NCBI GenBank assembly: GCA_964492105.1
Contig: CAZBJB010000040.1
Coordinates: forward strand, 1 to 13,638
Source: JAUZQZ01 sp964492105
Lineage (GTDB): Bacteria; Pseudomonadota; Zetaproteobacteria; Mariprofundales; Mariprofundaceae
Reading direction: 5' to 3'
Length of the DNA stretch: 13,638 bases
Shown: piece after piece, positions 6,781-13,358 of the stretch
Numbering within the stretch: position 1 is the stretch's first letter
Layout: every line of letters begins with the position of its first letter
Translations under genes and position numbers: made by a program
The notes under the pieces: generated by a model
The model's database searches: none
Told to the model about the DNA's origin: nothing
Seen by the model: the letters and a program-made list of their open reading frames with translations, nothing else

Positions 6781-7472
6781 TGTCAGCCAATGGTGGATCG
6801 GACACCTTGCTGCTCGAAGTATCCGGGCTGTACAAATCATTTGTTTCTCCGGCAGGCCCGATAGATGTGTTAAACGGGATTAATCTGAATGTGATGTATC
6901 GTGAGTTTGTGGCTGTCGTAGGCCAATCCGGATCCGGTAAAAGCACGTTGTTACATGTTCTGGGTACGCTGGATTCCGCGGATCATGGAAGGGTGGTTCT
7001 TGCCGGTAAGACACTGTTTTCCCTGTCCCCGAAGCAAATGGCTGTCGTTCGAAATAAAAAGATTGGTTTTGTCTATCAGGCGCACCATCTTATCCCGGAA
7101 TTGAATGCGCTTGAAAATGTCATGATGCCTCTTCTGATACGTGGCAACAAACGTGAGGATGCCGAGTCGCGTTCGATGGATTTGCTTGCACGTCTGGGCT
7201 TGCAGAATCGGACAGGCCACAGGCCCGGTAAACTCTCCGGCGGCGAGGCGCAACGGGTGGCCGTGGCCCGTGCCCTGGTGGGTAACCCCTGCTTGCTGCT
7301 GGCGGATGAACCCACCGGAAATCTGGATGAACATACGGCTAAAGAGGTGTTTGATGCCATACGGCAGTTATGCCAGGAGGAGCATACGGCTGTGATGATG
7401 GTAACGCACAGCGGTGATCTGGCACACACATGCGACCGGGTGCTGCATTTGCACGAGGGAAAGCTTTCGTAG
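6777..7472 (+). CDS. lolD: Lipoprotein-releasing ABC transporter ATPase LolD
   Basis: This cytosolic ATPase powers the LolC/E-type permease in lipoprotein release. The 231-residue chain carries every ABC motif: Walker A GQSGSGKST at 49-57, the Q-loop in FVYQAHHLIPELNALENVMM, the signature LSGGEAQRVAVARAL from residue 153, Walker B LLLADEPTGNLDE with Asp177-Glu178, and the switch His in MMVTHS. The HHLIPELNALENVMMPLLI stretch is characteristic of the LolD/MacB branch and supports LolD over a general ABC protein. The start forms an ATGATG overlap with the stop of the upstream TPR/CNB gene. The second ATG (6780) is equally plausible as the start. The gene continues into gnd after only 21 bp, so lipoprotein transport and pentose phosphate genes probably share a transcript. 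Confidence 0.94.
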   Translation: MMSANGGSDTLLLEVSGLYKSFVSPAGPIDVLNGINLNVMYREFVAVVGQSGSGKSTLLHVLGTLDSADHGRVVLAGKTLFSLSPKQMAVVRNKKIGFVYQAHHLIPELNALENVMMPLLIRGNKREDAESRSMDLLARLGLQNRTGHRPGKLSGGEAQRVAVARALVGNPCLLLADEPTGNLDEHTAKEVFDAIRQLCQEEHTAVMMVTHSGDLAHTCDRVLHLHEGKLS

Positions 7473-7493
7473 AAAGAACATGGAGAAACAGCG

Positions 7494-8417
7494 ATGCAAC
7501 TTGCAATGATCGGGTTAGGCCGCATGGGTGGCAACATGGTAAGGCGTTTGACCGGGGGCGGGCATGAAATCGTCGTTTACGACGTGGATGCCAAACCGGG
7601 CAAGGCGCTGGCGGCGGAGTTGGATACGGTCACGGCGGTCGCCGATTTGGTCGACGTTGTTAAACAACTTGCGGCGCCACGCGTGATCTGGGTGATGGTT
7701 CCGTACCAGTTTGTGGATTCCACCATTGAAAATCTTCTCGCAGCAGGGGTTGAGACCGGGGATTTAATTATCGATGGGGGCAATTCCAACTACAGGGAAG
7801 GGCAACGCAGGGGTCGGGCACTGTTGGAGAAGGGCGTTCTGTTTGCCGATTGCGGAACCTCCGGCGGCATCTGGGGTTTGCAGAATGGCTATTCGTTGAT
7901 GATTGGCGGTACTGATGAAGCCATCGCATTGATTGCGCCGGGGCTGACCACACTGGCATCGAATGCCGGCAAGGGCTGGGGACATGTCGGCCCGGTCGGT
8001 GCCGGTCACTTCGTCAAGATGGTCCATAACGGCATTGAATATGGTATGATGCAAGCCTTTGCCGAAGGGTTCGAACTGATGAAGGCCAAGAATGAATTGA
8101 ATCTGGACATGCATCAGATCTCACGTATCTGGCAACATGGCTCGGTTGTCAGTTCATGGCTGCTGGACTTGATCGGCGATGCACTGGAGCAGGATGGCGA
8201 TTTGTCCACATTGTCGGACTGGATGGATGATTCGGGCGAAGGTAGATGGACGGCGAATGAGTCCATTGATACGGGTGTCCCGACGCCCGTATTGGTGCTG
8301 GCATTGCAGATGCGTTTTCGCAGCCGTGAGACGGATACCTTTGCGGGTAAAATCGTCAATGCCATGCGCGCGGGGTTTGGCGGCCATGCCATCAAGGCTG
8401 CGGATGACAGTGAATAG
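7494..8417 (+). CDS. gnd: 6-phosphogluconate dehydrogenase, decarboxylating, short type
   Basis: The enzyme oxidatively decarboxylates 6-phosphogluconate to ribulose-5-phosphate with production of NAD(P)H. At 307 residues it is the short bacterial type, not the about 470-residue E. coli type. The N-terminal Rossmann motif GLGRMGGNM begins at residue 7. DGGNSNYREG at 94-103 is the substrate-binding signature. KMVHNGIEYGMMQAFAEG supplies the presumed catalytic Lys175 and neighbouring Asn179. The second beta strand ends in VYDVD with an acidic residue, where NADP-specific enzymes typically have an Asn-Arg pair, so NAD preference is possible (inference). GGAG stands about eight bases before ATG 7494. 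The neighbours zwf and pgl encode the preceding steps of the same pathway. Confidence 0.95.
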   Translation: MQLAMIGLGRMGGNMVRRLTGGGHEIVVYDVDAKPGKALAAELDTVTAVADLVDVVKQLAAPRVIWVMVPYQFVDSTIENLLAAGVETGDLIIDGGNSNYREGQRRGRALLEKGVLFADCGTSGGIWGLQNGYSLMIGGTDEAIALIAPGLTTLASNAGKGWGHVGPVGAGHFVKMVHNGIEYGMMQAFAEGFELMKAKNELNLDMHQISRIWQHGSVVSSWLLDLIGDALEQDGDLSTLSDWMDDSGEGRWTANESIDTGVPTPVLVLALQMRFRSRETDTFAGKIVNAMRAGFGGHAIKAADDSE

Positions 8418-8429
8418 AAGGGGAATCTA

Positions 8430-9959
8430 ATGCGTGAGCAATTTGCATCGGTCATAGGCAGCAAACAACCGGAACCTGCCAATATCGTGATATTCGGTGC
8501 GACCGGTGACCTTACCAAGCGTAAATTATTGCCCGCGCTGGCGCATATGCACCGTTGGAATCTTCTGGGACCACATTCTCGCATTATTGGCGCGGTGCGG
8601 GAGGACTTCTCACCATCCAAATGGAAAAATTACGTGCATGAAGCGCTGCTTCAGTTTTTCCCGGAGGCTATTTTGAACCCGCCTTCATGGGTACGCATCA
8701 AGAATAAACTGGATGTGGTTGTGGGCAATCTGGATGAGCCGGTGCTGTATCAACAGCTTGCCGGGGTCATGCGTGAGGTGGATGGCAGGAAGAATGCGCT
8801 GTTCTATCTGGCAATTCCACCCTCATGGTATGAGACCGTAGCGAGCAATTTGCGTGAAGCGGGATTGGCGGATGAGAGCGGAGGGTTCCGCCGCATTGTC
8901 ATTGAAAAGCCGTTTGGCATGAATTTGGCCAGTGCCGAGGCTTTGAATCAAAGTTTGCAGGCCCACTTTGATGAGTCACAGATTTACCGTATTGACCATT
9001 ATCTGGGCAAGGAAGCGGTACAAAATCTGATGGTTTTCCGTTTTGGCAACTCGGTGCTGGAACCGTTATGGAACCGTAATTATATCGACCATGTACAGAT
9101 TTCCGTGGCTGAATCCATGGGCATTGAATACCGGGCCGGTTATTACGAGAAGGCCGGGGCGCTCAGGGACATGATCCAGAGCCATCTGATTCAGGTTATG
9201 AGCATCGTGGCGATGGAGCCGCCGCTGTCTATGGATGCCGATGATGTGCGCAATGAGAAAGTGAAAGTGATGCGTGCTGTCCGCAGCATGAGCCCGGAGG
9301 ATGTTGCCGAATATTCCGTGCGGGCGCAATATGGGGCGGGGGCGGTTGATGGTGAGCAGGTTCCGGCATATCGGGAAGAACAGGGCGTTGCCGATGATTC
9401 GGCCACTGAAACCTTTGCCGCCGTTAAGCTGTATATCGACAACTGGCGCTGGCAGGGGGTGCCATTTCTGCTACGTACCGGCAAACGTTTACCTCACCGT
9501 GTGTCCGAGATTTGTATTCGTTTCAAAGCGCCACCACAAACCCTGTTTGATTTGGATGAGACGACCGTGCTCAATAACGAACTGATTTTCCGGCTGCAAC
9601 CGGATGCGGGAATGCTGTTGACCATGACGGCCAAGCAACCGGGGCTGTCGCTGGACTTGCGCGGTATCCAGTTGGACGCACCCTATGCCATGGCGGGTTC
9701 AAGCATGCCGCAGGCCTATGAAACGTTGTTGTATGACGTGCTCATTGGAGAAGCCGGGCTATTTACCCGTGCCGACGGCGTGGAGGAATGCTGGCGCATC
9801 GTCGAACCGATCATGGAGGCGTGGGCAAAAGAGGAAAGCATTAACACCTATCCGGCAGGCTGTTTTGACGTACCGGGAATGGATGCGCTCCTGGAAAATT
9901 GTGAGGGGGAATGGCGGAATTTATCTGATATTGAACATGCATATTCGCGTCTTTCCTGA
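8430..9959 (+). CDS. zwf: Glucose-6-phosphate 1-dehydrogenase
   Basis: The product oxidises glucose-6-phosphate to 6-phosphogluconolactone and is the entry enzyme of the oxidative pentose phosphate pathway (and of Entner-Doudoroff, if present). Its 509 residues are the usual family length. The nucleotide-binding motif FGATGDLTKRKLLPAL begins at residue 23. EKPFG is at 159-163. The active-site signature RIDHYLGKE is at 187-195, with His190 and Lys194 in the expected places. AGYYEKAGALRDMIQSHLIQ, also family-typical, follows. AGGGGAAT before ATG 8430 is a good ribosome site, and the gap from gnd is 12 bp. The 3' end overlaps pgl by 23 bp. Nothing is missing or truncated. Confidence 0.97.
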   Translation: MREQFASVIGSKQPEPANIVIFGATGDLTKRKLLPALAHMHRWNLLGPHSRIIGAVREDFSPSKWKNYVHEALLQFFPEAILNPPSWVRIKNKLDVVVGNLDEPVLYQQLAGVMREVDGRKNALFYLAIPPSWYETVASNLREAGLADESGGFRRIVIEKPFGMNLASAEALNQSLQAHFDESQIYRIDHYLGKEAVQNLMVFRFGNSVLEPLWNRNYIDHVQISVAESMGIEYRAGYYEKAGALRDMIQSHLIQVMSIVAMEPPLSMDADDVRNEKVKVMRAVRSMSPEDVAEYSVRAQYGAGAVDGEQVPAYREEQGVADDSATETFAAVKLYIDNWRWQGVPFLLRTGKRLPHRVSEICIRFKAPPQTLFDLDETTVLNNELIFRLQPDAGMLLTMTAKQPGLSLDLRGIQLDAPYAMAGSSMPQAYETLLYDVLIGEAGLFTRADGVEECWRIVEPIMEAWAKEESINTYPAGCFDVPGMDALLENCEGEWRNLSDIEHAYSRLS

Positions 9960-10602
9960 TGGGAATACGCTGGCGGCCGGGGTTGCCCGGGAGGTCATCT
10001 GTAACTGTGAGCAGGCCATAGCGGAACGAAGAGTATTCCACTGGGTGCTGGCGGGTGGTAACACACCGAAGCAATGCTATGCATTATTGCGGCATGCCCG
10101 CATGGACTGGAACCGTGTGCATGTCTGGTTTGGAGATGAGCGCTGTCTACCGTTTGGCGATGCGGAGAGAAACGATACCATGGCCGATCAATCGTTGCTG
10201 TCCCACGTGCTGGTACCTTCCAGTCATATTCACCGTATCCATGCTGAACTCGGCCCGGAAAAGGGAGCGGATGAGTATGCGGTGCGATTGGCTGACGCCC
10301 CACCGATGGATCTGGTATTGCTTGGCATGGGTGAGGACGGGCATACAGCGAGCTTGTTCCCCGGCAACCCGGCACTGATTGATGATCGTCTGGCCGTACC
10401 CGTGTTCCACGCACCGAAGCCACCTTCCGAGCGTGTTTCGATGGGCTATTCAGCGTTGAATCGGGCAAGGAAGCGGATCGTGATGGCGGCGGGATCAAGC
10501 AAGAAAGGGGCATTGCAGCGCATCCGCAAAGGCGAACGCCTGCCCGTAGCCCGATTGATGGCATGTGAACGGTATGTGGATGCGGCTGCGAGCTCCGGCT
10601 AG
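9937..10602 (+). CDS. pgl: 6-phosphogluconolactonase
   Basis: The product hydrolyses 6-phosphogluconolactone to 6-phosphogluconate, the step between Zwf and Gnd. The 221-residue protein is of the DevB/SOL type, related to glucosamine-6-phosphate isomerases. It shows the phosphate-binding WVLAGGNTPKQCY near residue 35, WFGDERCLPFGDAERND from about 64, and LLGMGEDGHTASLFPGN from about 128. The frame is open well into zwf, but homology begins at MHIRVFPDG, so ATG 9937 is the start, overlapping zwf by 23 bp. There is no Shine-Dalgarno sequence just before it, which suggests translation re-initiated by ribosomes finishing zwf. The gene order is gnd-zwf-pgl, opposite to the order of the first two reactions. 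It is the last gene of the run before a gap of about 115 bp. Confidence 0.94.
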   Translation: MHIRVFPDGNTLAAGVAREVICNCEQAIAERRVFHWVLAGGNTPKQCYALLRHARMDWNRVHVWFGDERCLPFGDAERNDTMADQSLLSHVLVPSSHIHRIHAELGPEKGADEYAVRLADAPPMDLVLLGMGEDGHTASLFPGNPALIDDRLAVPVFHAPKPPSERVSMGYSALNRARKRIVMAAGSSKKGALQRIRKGERLPVARLMACERYVDAAASSG

Positions 10603-10705
10603 CCCTGCCCTTTACCCACAAATCATGTCACAGAGCCCTTGCACACGGGTCAGACCAAGGCACGGCGTACTTTAAGGAAACAGATGTAATGTCGTTGCCC
10701 CGGCC

Positions 10706-10713
10706 AAAGGAGG
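10706..10713 (+). promoter_or_regulatory. Strong ribosome binding site that sets the yciH start
   Basis: AAAGGAGG lies five bases before GTG 10719. It is inside the reading frame if ATG 10689 is used instead. The strength and spacing, together with the N-terminus MTDNKRLVYSTEHG aligning with E. coli YciH, favour GTG 10719 as the start. Confidence 0.75.
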
Positions 10714-10718
10714 TGTAT

Positions 10719-11078
10719 GTGACGGATAACAAACGGCTGGTTTACTCTACCGAGCATGGGACACTTGACCAGCCGATGCGTGACAAAAGGAAAAAATCGA
10801 AGCACCAGACACGGGCTATAGCTATCACCCGCTCATCTAAACATGGCGTACGCATCCGCAGGGAGGTAAAGGGGCGAGGTGGAAAGACAGTGAGTGTGGT
10901 GGATGGACTCCCGCTGCCTGATGAAGAACTCAAAGCCCTCCTTAAAAGAATAAAAGGTCAATTGGGAACGGGTGGGACGATGAGGAATGGCAGTCTCGAA
11001 ATTCAGGGAGATCATCGAAAAACCCTGTTGTATATGCTCGTACAGGAAGGCTACACAACCAAATTGGCTGGCGGTTAG
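10719..11078 (+). CDS. yciH: YciH/SUI1-family translation factor-like protein
   Basis: The 119-residue product belongs to the eIF1/SUI1 family found in many proteobacteria as YciH. E. coli YciH can act like eIF1/IF3 in discriminating initiation complexes in vitro. The N-terminus NKRLVYSTEHGTL matches the family start. A basic linker (residues about 20-40, rich in Lys and Arg) follows. The SUI1 fold begins with GVRIRREVKGRGGKTVSVVDG, continues through LKRIKGQLGTGGTMRNGSLEIQGDH and ends in YTTKLAGG. GTG 10719 is chosen because of AAAGGAGG at 10706-10713 and the N-terminal match. ATG 10689, with AGGA ten bases upstream, would add ten residues. The 116 bp before it shows no clear promoter or terminator. 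The groESL promoter starts a few bases after its stop, so it is probably a separate unit. Confidence 0.9.
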   Translation: MTDNKRLVYSTEHGTLDQPMRDKRKKSKHQTRAIAITRSSKHGVRIRREVKGRGGKTVSVVDGLPLPDEELKALLKRIKGQLGTGGTMRNGSLEIQGDHRKTLLYMLVQEGYTTKLAGG

Positions 11079-11085
11079 AAAACTG

Positions 11086-11114
11086 TTGACAGCCTGTGTA
11101 TTTTTCTCACTATT
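11086..11114 (+). promoter_or_regulatory. Probable housekeeping (sigma-70-type) promoter of groESL
   Basis: TTGACA (11086-11091) is a perfect -35 hexamer. Seventeen bases later is ACTATT (11109-11114), a weak -10; CACTAT one base earlier is equivalent. Transcription would start inside the CIRCE-like repeat, the usual arrangement for HrcA repression. The -35 is strong evidence and the -10 is not. Confidence 0.55.
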
Positions 11115-11139
11115 GGCACTCCTTCAGGGAGCGTGCTCA
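11113..11139 (+). promoter_or_regulatory. CIRCE-like operator (HrcA binding site) before groES
   Basis: The half-sites TTGGCACTC (11113-11121) and GCGTGCTCA (11131-11139) are separated by exactly nine bases. The CIRCE consensus is TTAGCACTC-N9-GAGTGCTAA. The left arm matches at 8 of 9 positions and the right at 7 of 9, with the correct spacing. CIRCE is bound by HrcA, the repressor of groESL and dnaK operons. Its position over the predicted start of the TTGACA promoter and upstream of groES is as expected. The right arm is weaker, so affinity may be reduced. HrcA itself is not in the window. Confidence 0.7.
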
Positions 11140-11157
11140 AAAACTTTTCCCGAAGGG

Positions 11158-11186
11158 GTTGAATCAGCCAATGGCTGACCCCATAA
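11158..11186 (+). promoter_or_regulatory. Sigma-32-type heat-shock promoter of groESL
   Basis: GTTGAA (11158-11163) and CCCCATAA (11179-11186) match the sigma-32 consensus CTTGAA and CCCCATNT, with a 15-bp spacer (13-14 in the E. coli groE and dnaK P1 promoters). The predicted start lies near 11193, giving a leader of about 30 bases before groES. The CCCCAT block is the most diagnostic part. Confidence 0.72.
11164..11178. repeat. Perfect 7-1-7 inverted repeat filling the sigma-32 promoter spacer
   Basis: TCAGCCA-A-TGGCTGA is a perfect inverted repeat occupying exactly the 15 bases between the -35 and -10 elements. A dimeric regulator bound there would block RNA polymerase. In the transcript from the upstream promoter it would form a short hairpin with an unworkably tight loop, so a DNA operator is more likely than an RNA structure. 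No known family is assigned. Confidence 0.5.
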
Positions 11187-11222
11187 ACTCATTCCGATAA
11201 TAAAGCATAAGGAGTAGCAACG

Positions 11223-11519
11223 ATGGCAACAAAGGTTCGTCCTTTACATGATCGTGTGATCGTCCGCCGCCTGGACGAGGAAGAGAAGTCCACTGGTGGC
11301 ATCATTATCCCGGATACGGCCAAGGAAAAGCCGGTACAGGGTGAAGTAATGGCCGCTGGAAAGGGTAAAATCCTAGAGAATGGTGATGTACGCCCGTTGG
11401 ACGTCAAGGCCGGCGATAAGGTCATCTTTTCTAAATATGCCGGCACCGAGATCAAGCTCGACGGCAAGGAACTCATGATGATGCGCGAGGATGACATCCT
11501 CGGCGTAATCGAAGCCTGA
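11223..11519 (+). CDS. groES: Co-chaperonin GroES (Hsp10)
   Basis: GroES caps the GroEL ring and closes the folding chamber. The 98-residue product shows the family start KVRPLHDRVIVRRLDEEEKS. The mobile loop that contacts GroEL is TGGIIIPDTAKEKPVQG (residues about 22-38). KAGDKVIFSKYAGTEIK follows, and the chain ends in EDDILGVIEA. AAGGAG (11209-11214) stands eight bases before ATG 11223. groEL follows after 29 bp. The upstream region carries a CIRCE-like operator and two promoters, described separately. Confidence 0.98.
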   Translation: MATKVRPLHDRVIVRRLDEEEKSTGGIIIPDTAKEKPVQGEVMAAGKGKILENGDVRPLDVKAGDKVIFSKYAGTEIKLDGKELMMMREDDILGVIEA

Positions 11520-11548
11520 TAAATTAGAAAAAACAAGGAGATAGAAGA

Positions 11549-13195
11549 ATGGCAGCAAAAGACATTCGTTTCGGTGAAGATGCCCGGTCACAGATGATGC
11601 GCGGGGTTAATCAACTGGCCGACGCTGTAAAGGTTACATTGGGTCCGAAGGGCCGCAATGTCGTACTCGATAAGTCATGGGGCGCACCGACCATTACCAA
11701 GGACGGCGTAACCGTCGCCAAGGAAGTCGAGTTGGAGAACAAGTTTGAGAATATGGGTGCGCAGATGGTCAAGGAAGTGGCTTCCAAGACGGCTGATATT
11801 GCCGGTGACGGCACCACCACCGCTGCGGTACTGGCTCAAGCCATCGCCAAGGAAGGCGTCAAGTCGGTGGCTGCTGGTATGAATCCGATGGATCTCAAGC
11901 GCGGCGTTGACAAGGCTGTCGAAGCCGTGGTCGCCGAGTTAGGCAAGCTGTCCAAGAATGTGAAAAATCAGGAAGAAATTGCACAGGTCGGTACTATTTC
12001 GGCCAATGGCGATGCTGAAATTGGTCAGATTATCGCTGATGCGATGGATAAGGTTGGCAAGGAAGGCGTCATCACCGTGGAAGAGGCCAAGGGTCTGGAA
12101 ACGGAACTGGATGTCGTCGAGGGCATGCAGTTTGATCGCGGTTATCTGTCGCCTTACTTCGTTACCGATTCCGAACGCATGGAGGCGAATGTTCAGGATC
12201 CATACATTCTGCTGCATGAGAAAAAGATCTCCAGCATGCGCGATCTCCTGCCTGTGTTGGAGACCGTGGCCCGTTCCGGTAAGCCGCTGCTGATTGTCGC
12301 CGAAGACATCGAAGGCGAGGCGCTGGCGACACTGGTGGTCAACAAGGTGCGTGGCGTGGTCAATGTAGCTGCCGTTAAGGCACCCGGATTCGGCGACCGC
12401 CGCAAGGCAATGCTGGAAGATATGGCCATTTTAACCGGCGGCAAGGTGATTTCCGAGGAGCTGGGACTGAAACTTGAGAAGGTGACCATTGACGATCTGG
12501 GTACCGCGGCGAATGTCAAGATCACCAAGGATACCACGACCATCGTGGGCGGCGCCGGCGCCAAGGCTGATATCGAAGGCCGTGTATCACAGGTTCGTAA
12601 GCAGATTGATGACACCACCTCCGATTACGACAAGGAAAAGCTACAGGAACGTCTGGCCAAATTGGCTGGTGGTGTGGCGGTGATCAAGGTTGGCGCGGCG
12701 ACGGAAGTGGCGATGAAGGAGAAGAAGGATCGTGTAGATGATGCGTTACATGCCACCCGCGCTGCCGTGGAAGAAGGTGTTGTGGCTGGCGGCGGCGTTG
12801 CCCTGATCCGTGCCCGCAAGGCGCTGGACGGCCTGAAGGGCGATAATCACGAACAGGAAGTTGGCATTGATACCGTGCGTCGCGCCGTGGAAGCGCCTCT
12901 ACGTCAGATTGTGGTCAACTGTGGTGATGAAGCCTCGGTCGTAGTTAATAAAGTTGCTAAAAACAAGGACACCGACTTCGGTTATAACGCGGCAACCGAA
13001 GAATACGGAAACCTTGTGGATCAAGGGGTGATCGACCCGACCAAGGTGGTTCGTTGCGCATTGCAGAACGCAGCCTCCATTGCCGGGCTGTTGATCACCA
13101 CCGAAGCCATGGTGGCCGAACGGCCGAAACCGGAAGCCTCCGCCGCACCTGCGGGTGGTGGTGGCGATATGGGTGGTATGGGCGGTATGATGTAA
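11549..13195 (+). CDS. groEL: Chaperonin GroEL (Hsp60)
   Basis: GroEL forms the double-heptamer ring that folds cytosolic proteins with GroES and ATP. The 548-residue length matches E. coli, and numbering is collinear: KVTLGPKGRNVVLDKSWGAP near 28-47, and GDGTTTAAVLAQ from residue 86, with the phosphate-binding Asp87. RVDDALHATRAAVEEGVV contains the ATP-hydrolysing Asp near position 398. The C-terminus is the usual flexible Gly-Met tail (GGGGDMGGMGGMM). AAGGAG (11535-11540) is eight bases before ATG 11549. The gene ends about 35 bp before a strong terminator, so groES-groEL form a two-gene operon. No odd features in the protein. Confidence 0.99.
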   Translation: MAAKDIRFGEDARSQMMRGVNQLADAVKVTLGPKGRNVVLDKSWGAPTITKDGVTVAKEVELENKFENMGAQMVKEVASKTADIAGDGTTTAAVLAQAIAKEGVKSVAAGMNPMDLKRGVDKAVEAVVAELGKLSKNVKNQEEIAQVGTISANGDAEIGQIIADAMDKVGKEGVITVEEAKGLETELDVVEGMQFDRGYLSPYFVTDSERMEANVQDPYILLHEKKISSMRDLLPVLETVARSGKPLLIVAEDIEGEALATLVVNKVRGVVNVAAVKAPGFGDRRKAMLEDMAILTGGKVISEELGLKLEKVTIDDLGTAANVKITKDTTTIVGGAGAKADIEGRVSQVRKQIDDTTSDYDKEKLQERLAKLAGGVAVIKVGAATEVAMKEKKDRVDDALHATRAAVEEGVVAGGGVALIRARKALDGLKGDNHEQEVGIDTVRRAVEAPLRQIVVNCGDEASVVVNKVAKNKDTDFGYNAATEEYGNLVDQGVIDPTKVVRCALQNAASIAGLLITTEAMVAERPKPEASAAPAGGGGDMGGMGGMM

Positions 13196-13229
13196 ATGTA
13201 ACGCTTACATATCAGTAGGCAACATAAAG

Positions 13230-13266
13230 AGCCAGTAACCGTTGTGGTTGCTGGCTTTTTTATTTC
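13230..13266 (+). terminator. Intrinsic terminator of groESL
   Basis: The arms AGCCAGTAACC (13230-13240) and GGTTGCTGGCT (13246-13256) pair over 11 bp with a single G-U wobble and a five-base loop. They are followed by six T residues and then ATTTC. The transcript ends about 65 bp after the groEL stop. Confidence 0.93.
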
Positions 13267-13358
13267 TTTTAATGTCAGGTAGTCGCATAGTGGCGTAATG
13301 AACAGTGGGGCAAACAGAAAATAAAGTGGGGCGTACTATCTCACTATAACCAAAAATC

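Noticed and set aside
11086..11178. Possible tiny lipoprotein (TTG 11086; LLALLQGACSKT with a lipobox-like LQGAC)
   Set aside because: No ribosome binding site and a TTG start that coincides with the TTGACA -35. The frame also covers the CIRCE-like site and both promoter elements, so regulatory DNA explains it better.
10987..11178. 63-codon + strand frame overlapping the yciH 3' end
   Set aside because: Its first half is an out-of-frame shadow of the conserved SUI1 domain, with no ribosome site.
13196..13210. Palindrome ATGTAACGCTTACAT right after the groEL stop
   Set aside because: Perfect 6-3-6 but short and isolated; a terminator just downstream already accounts for the region, and no known site matches.
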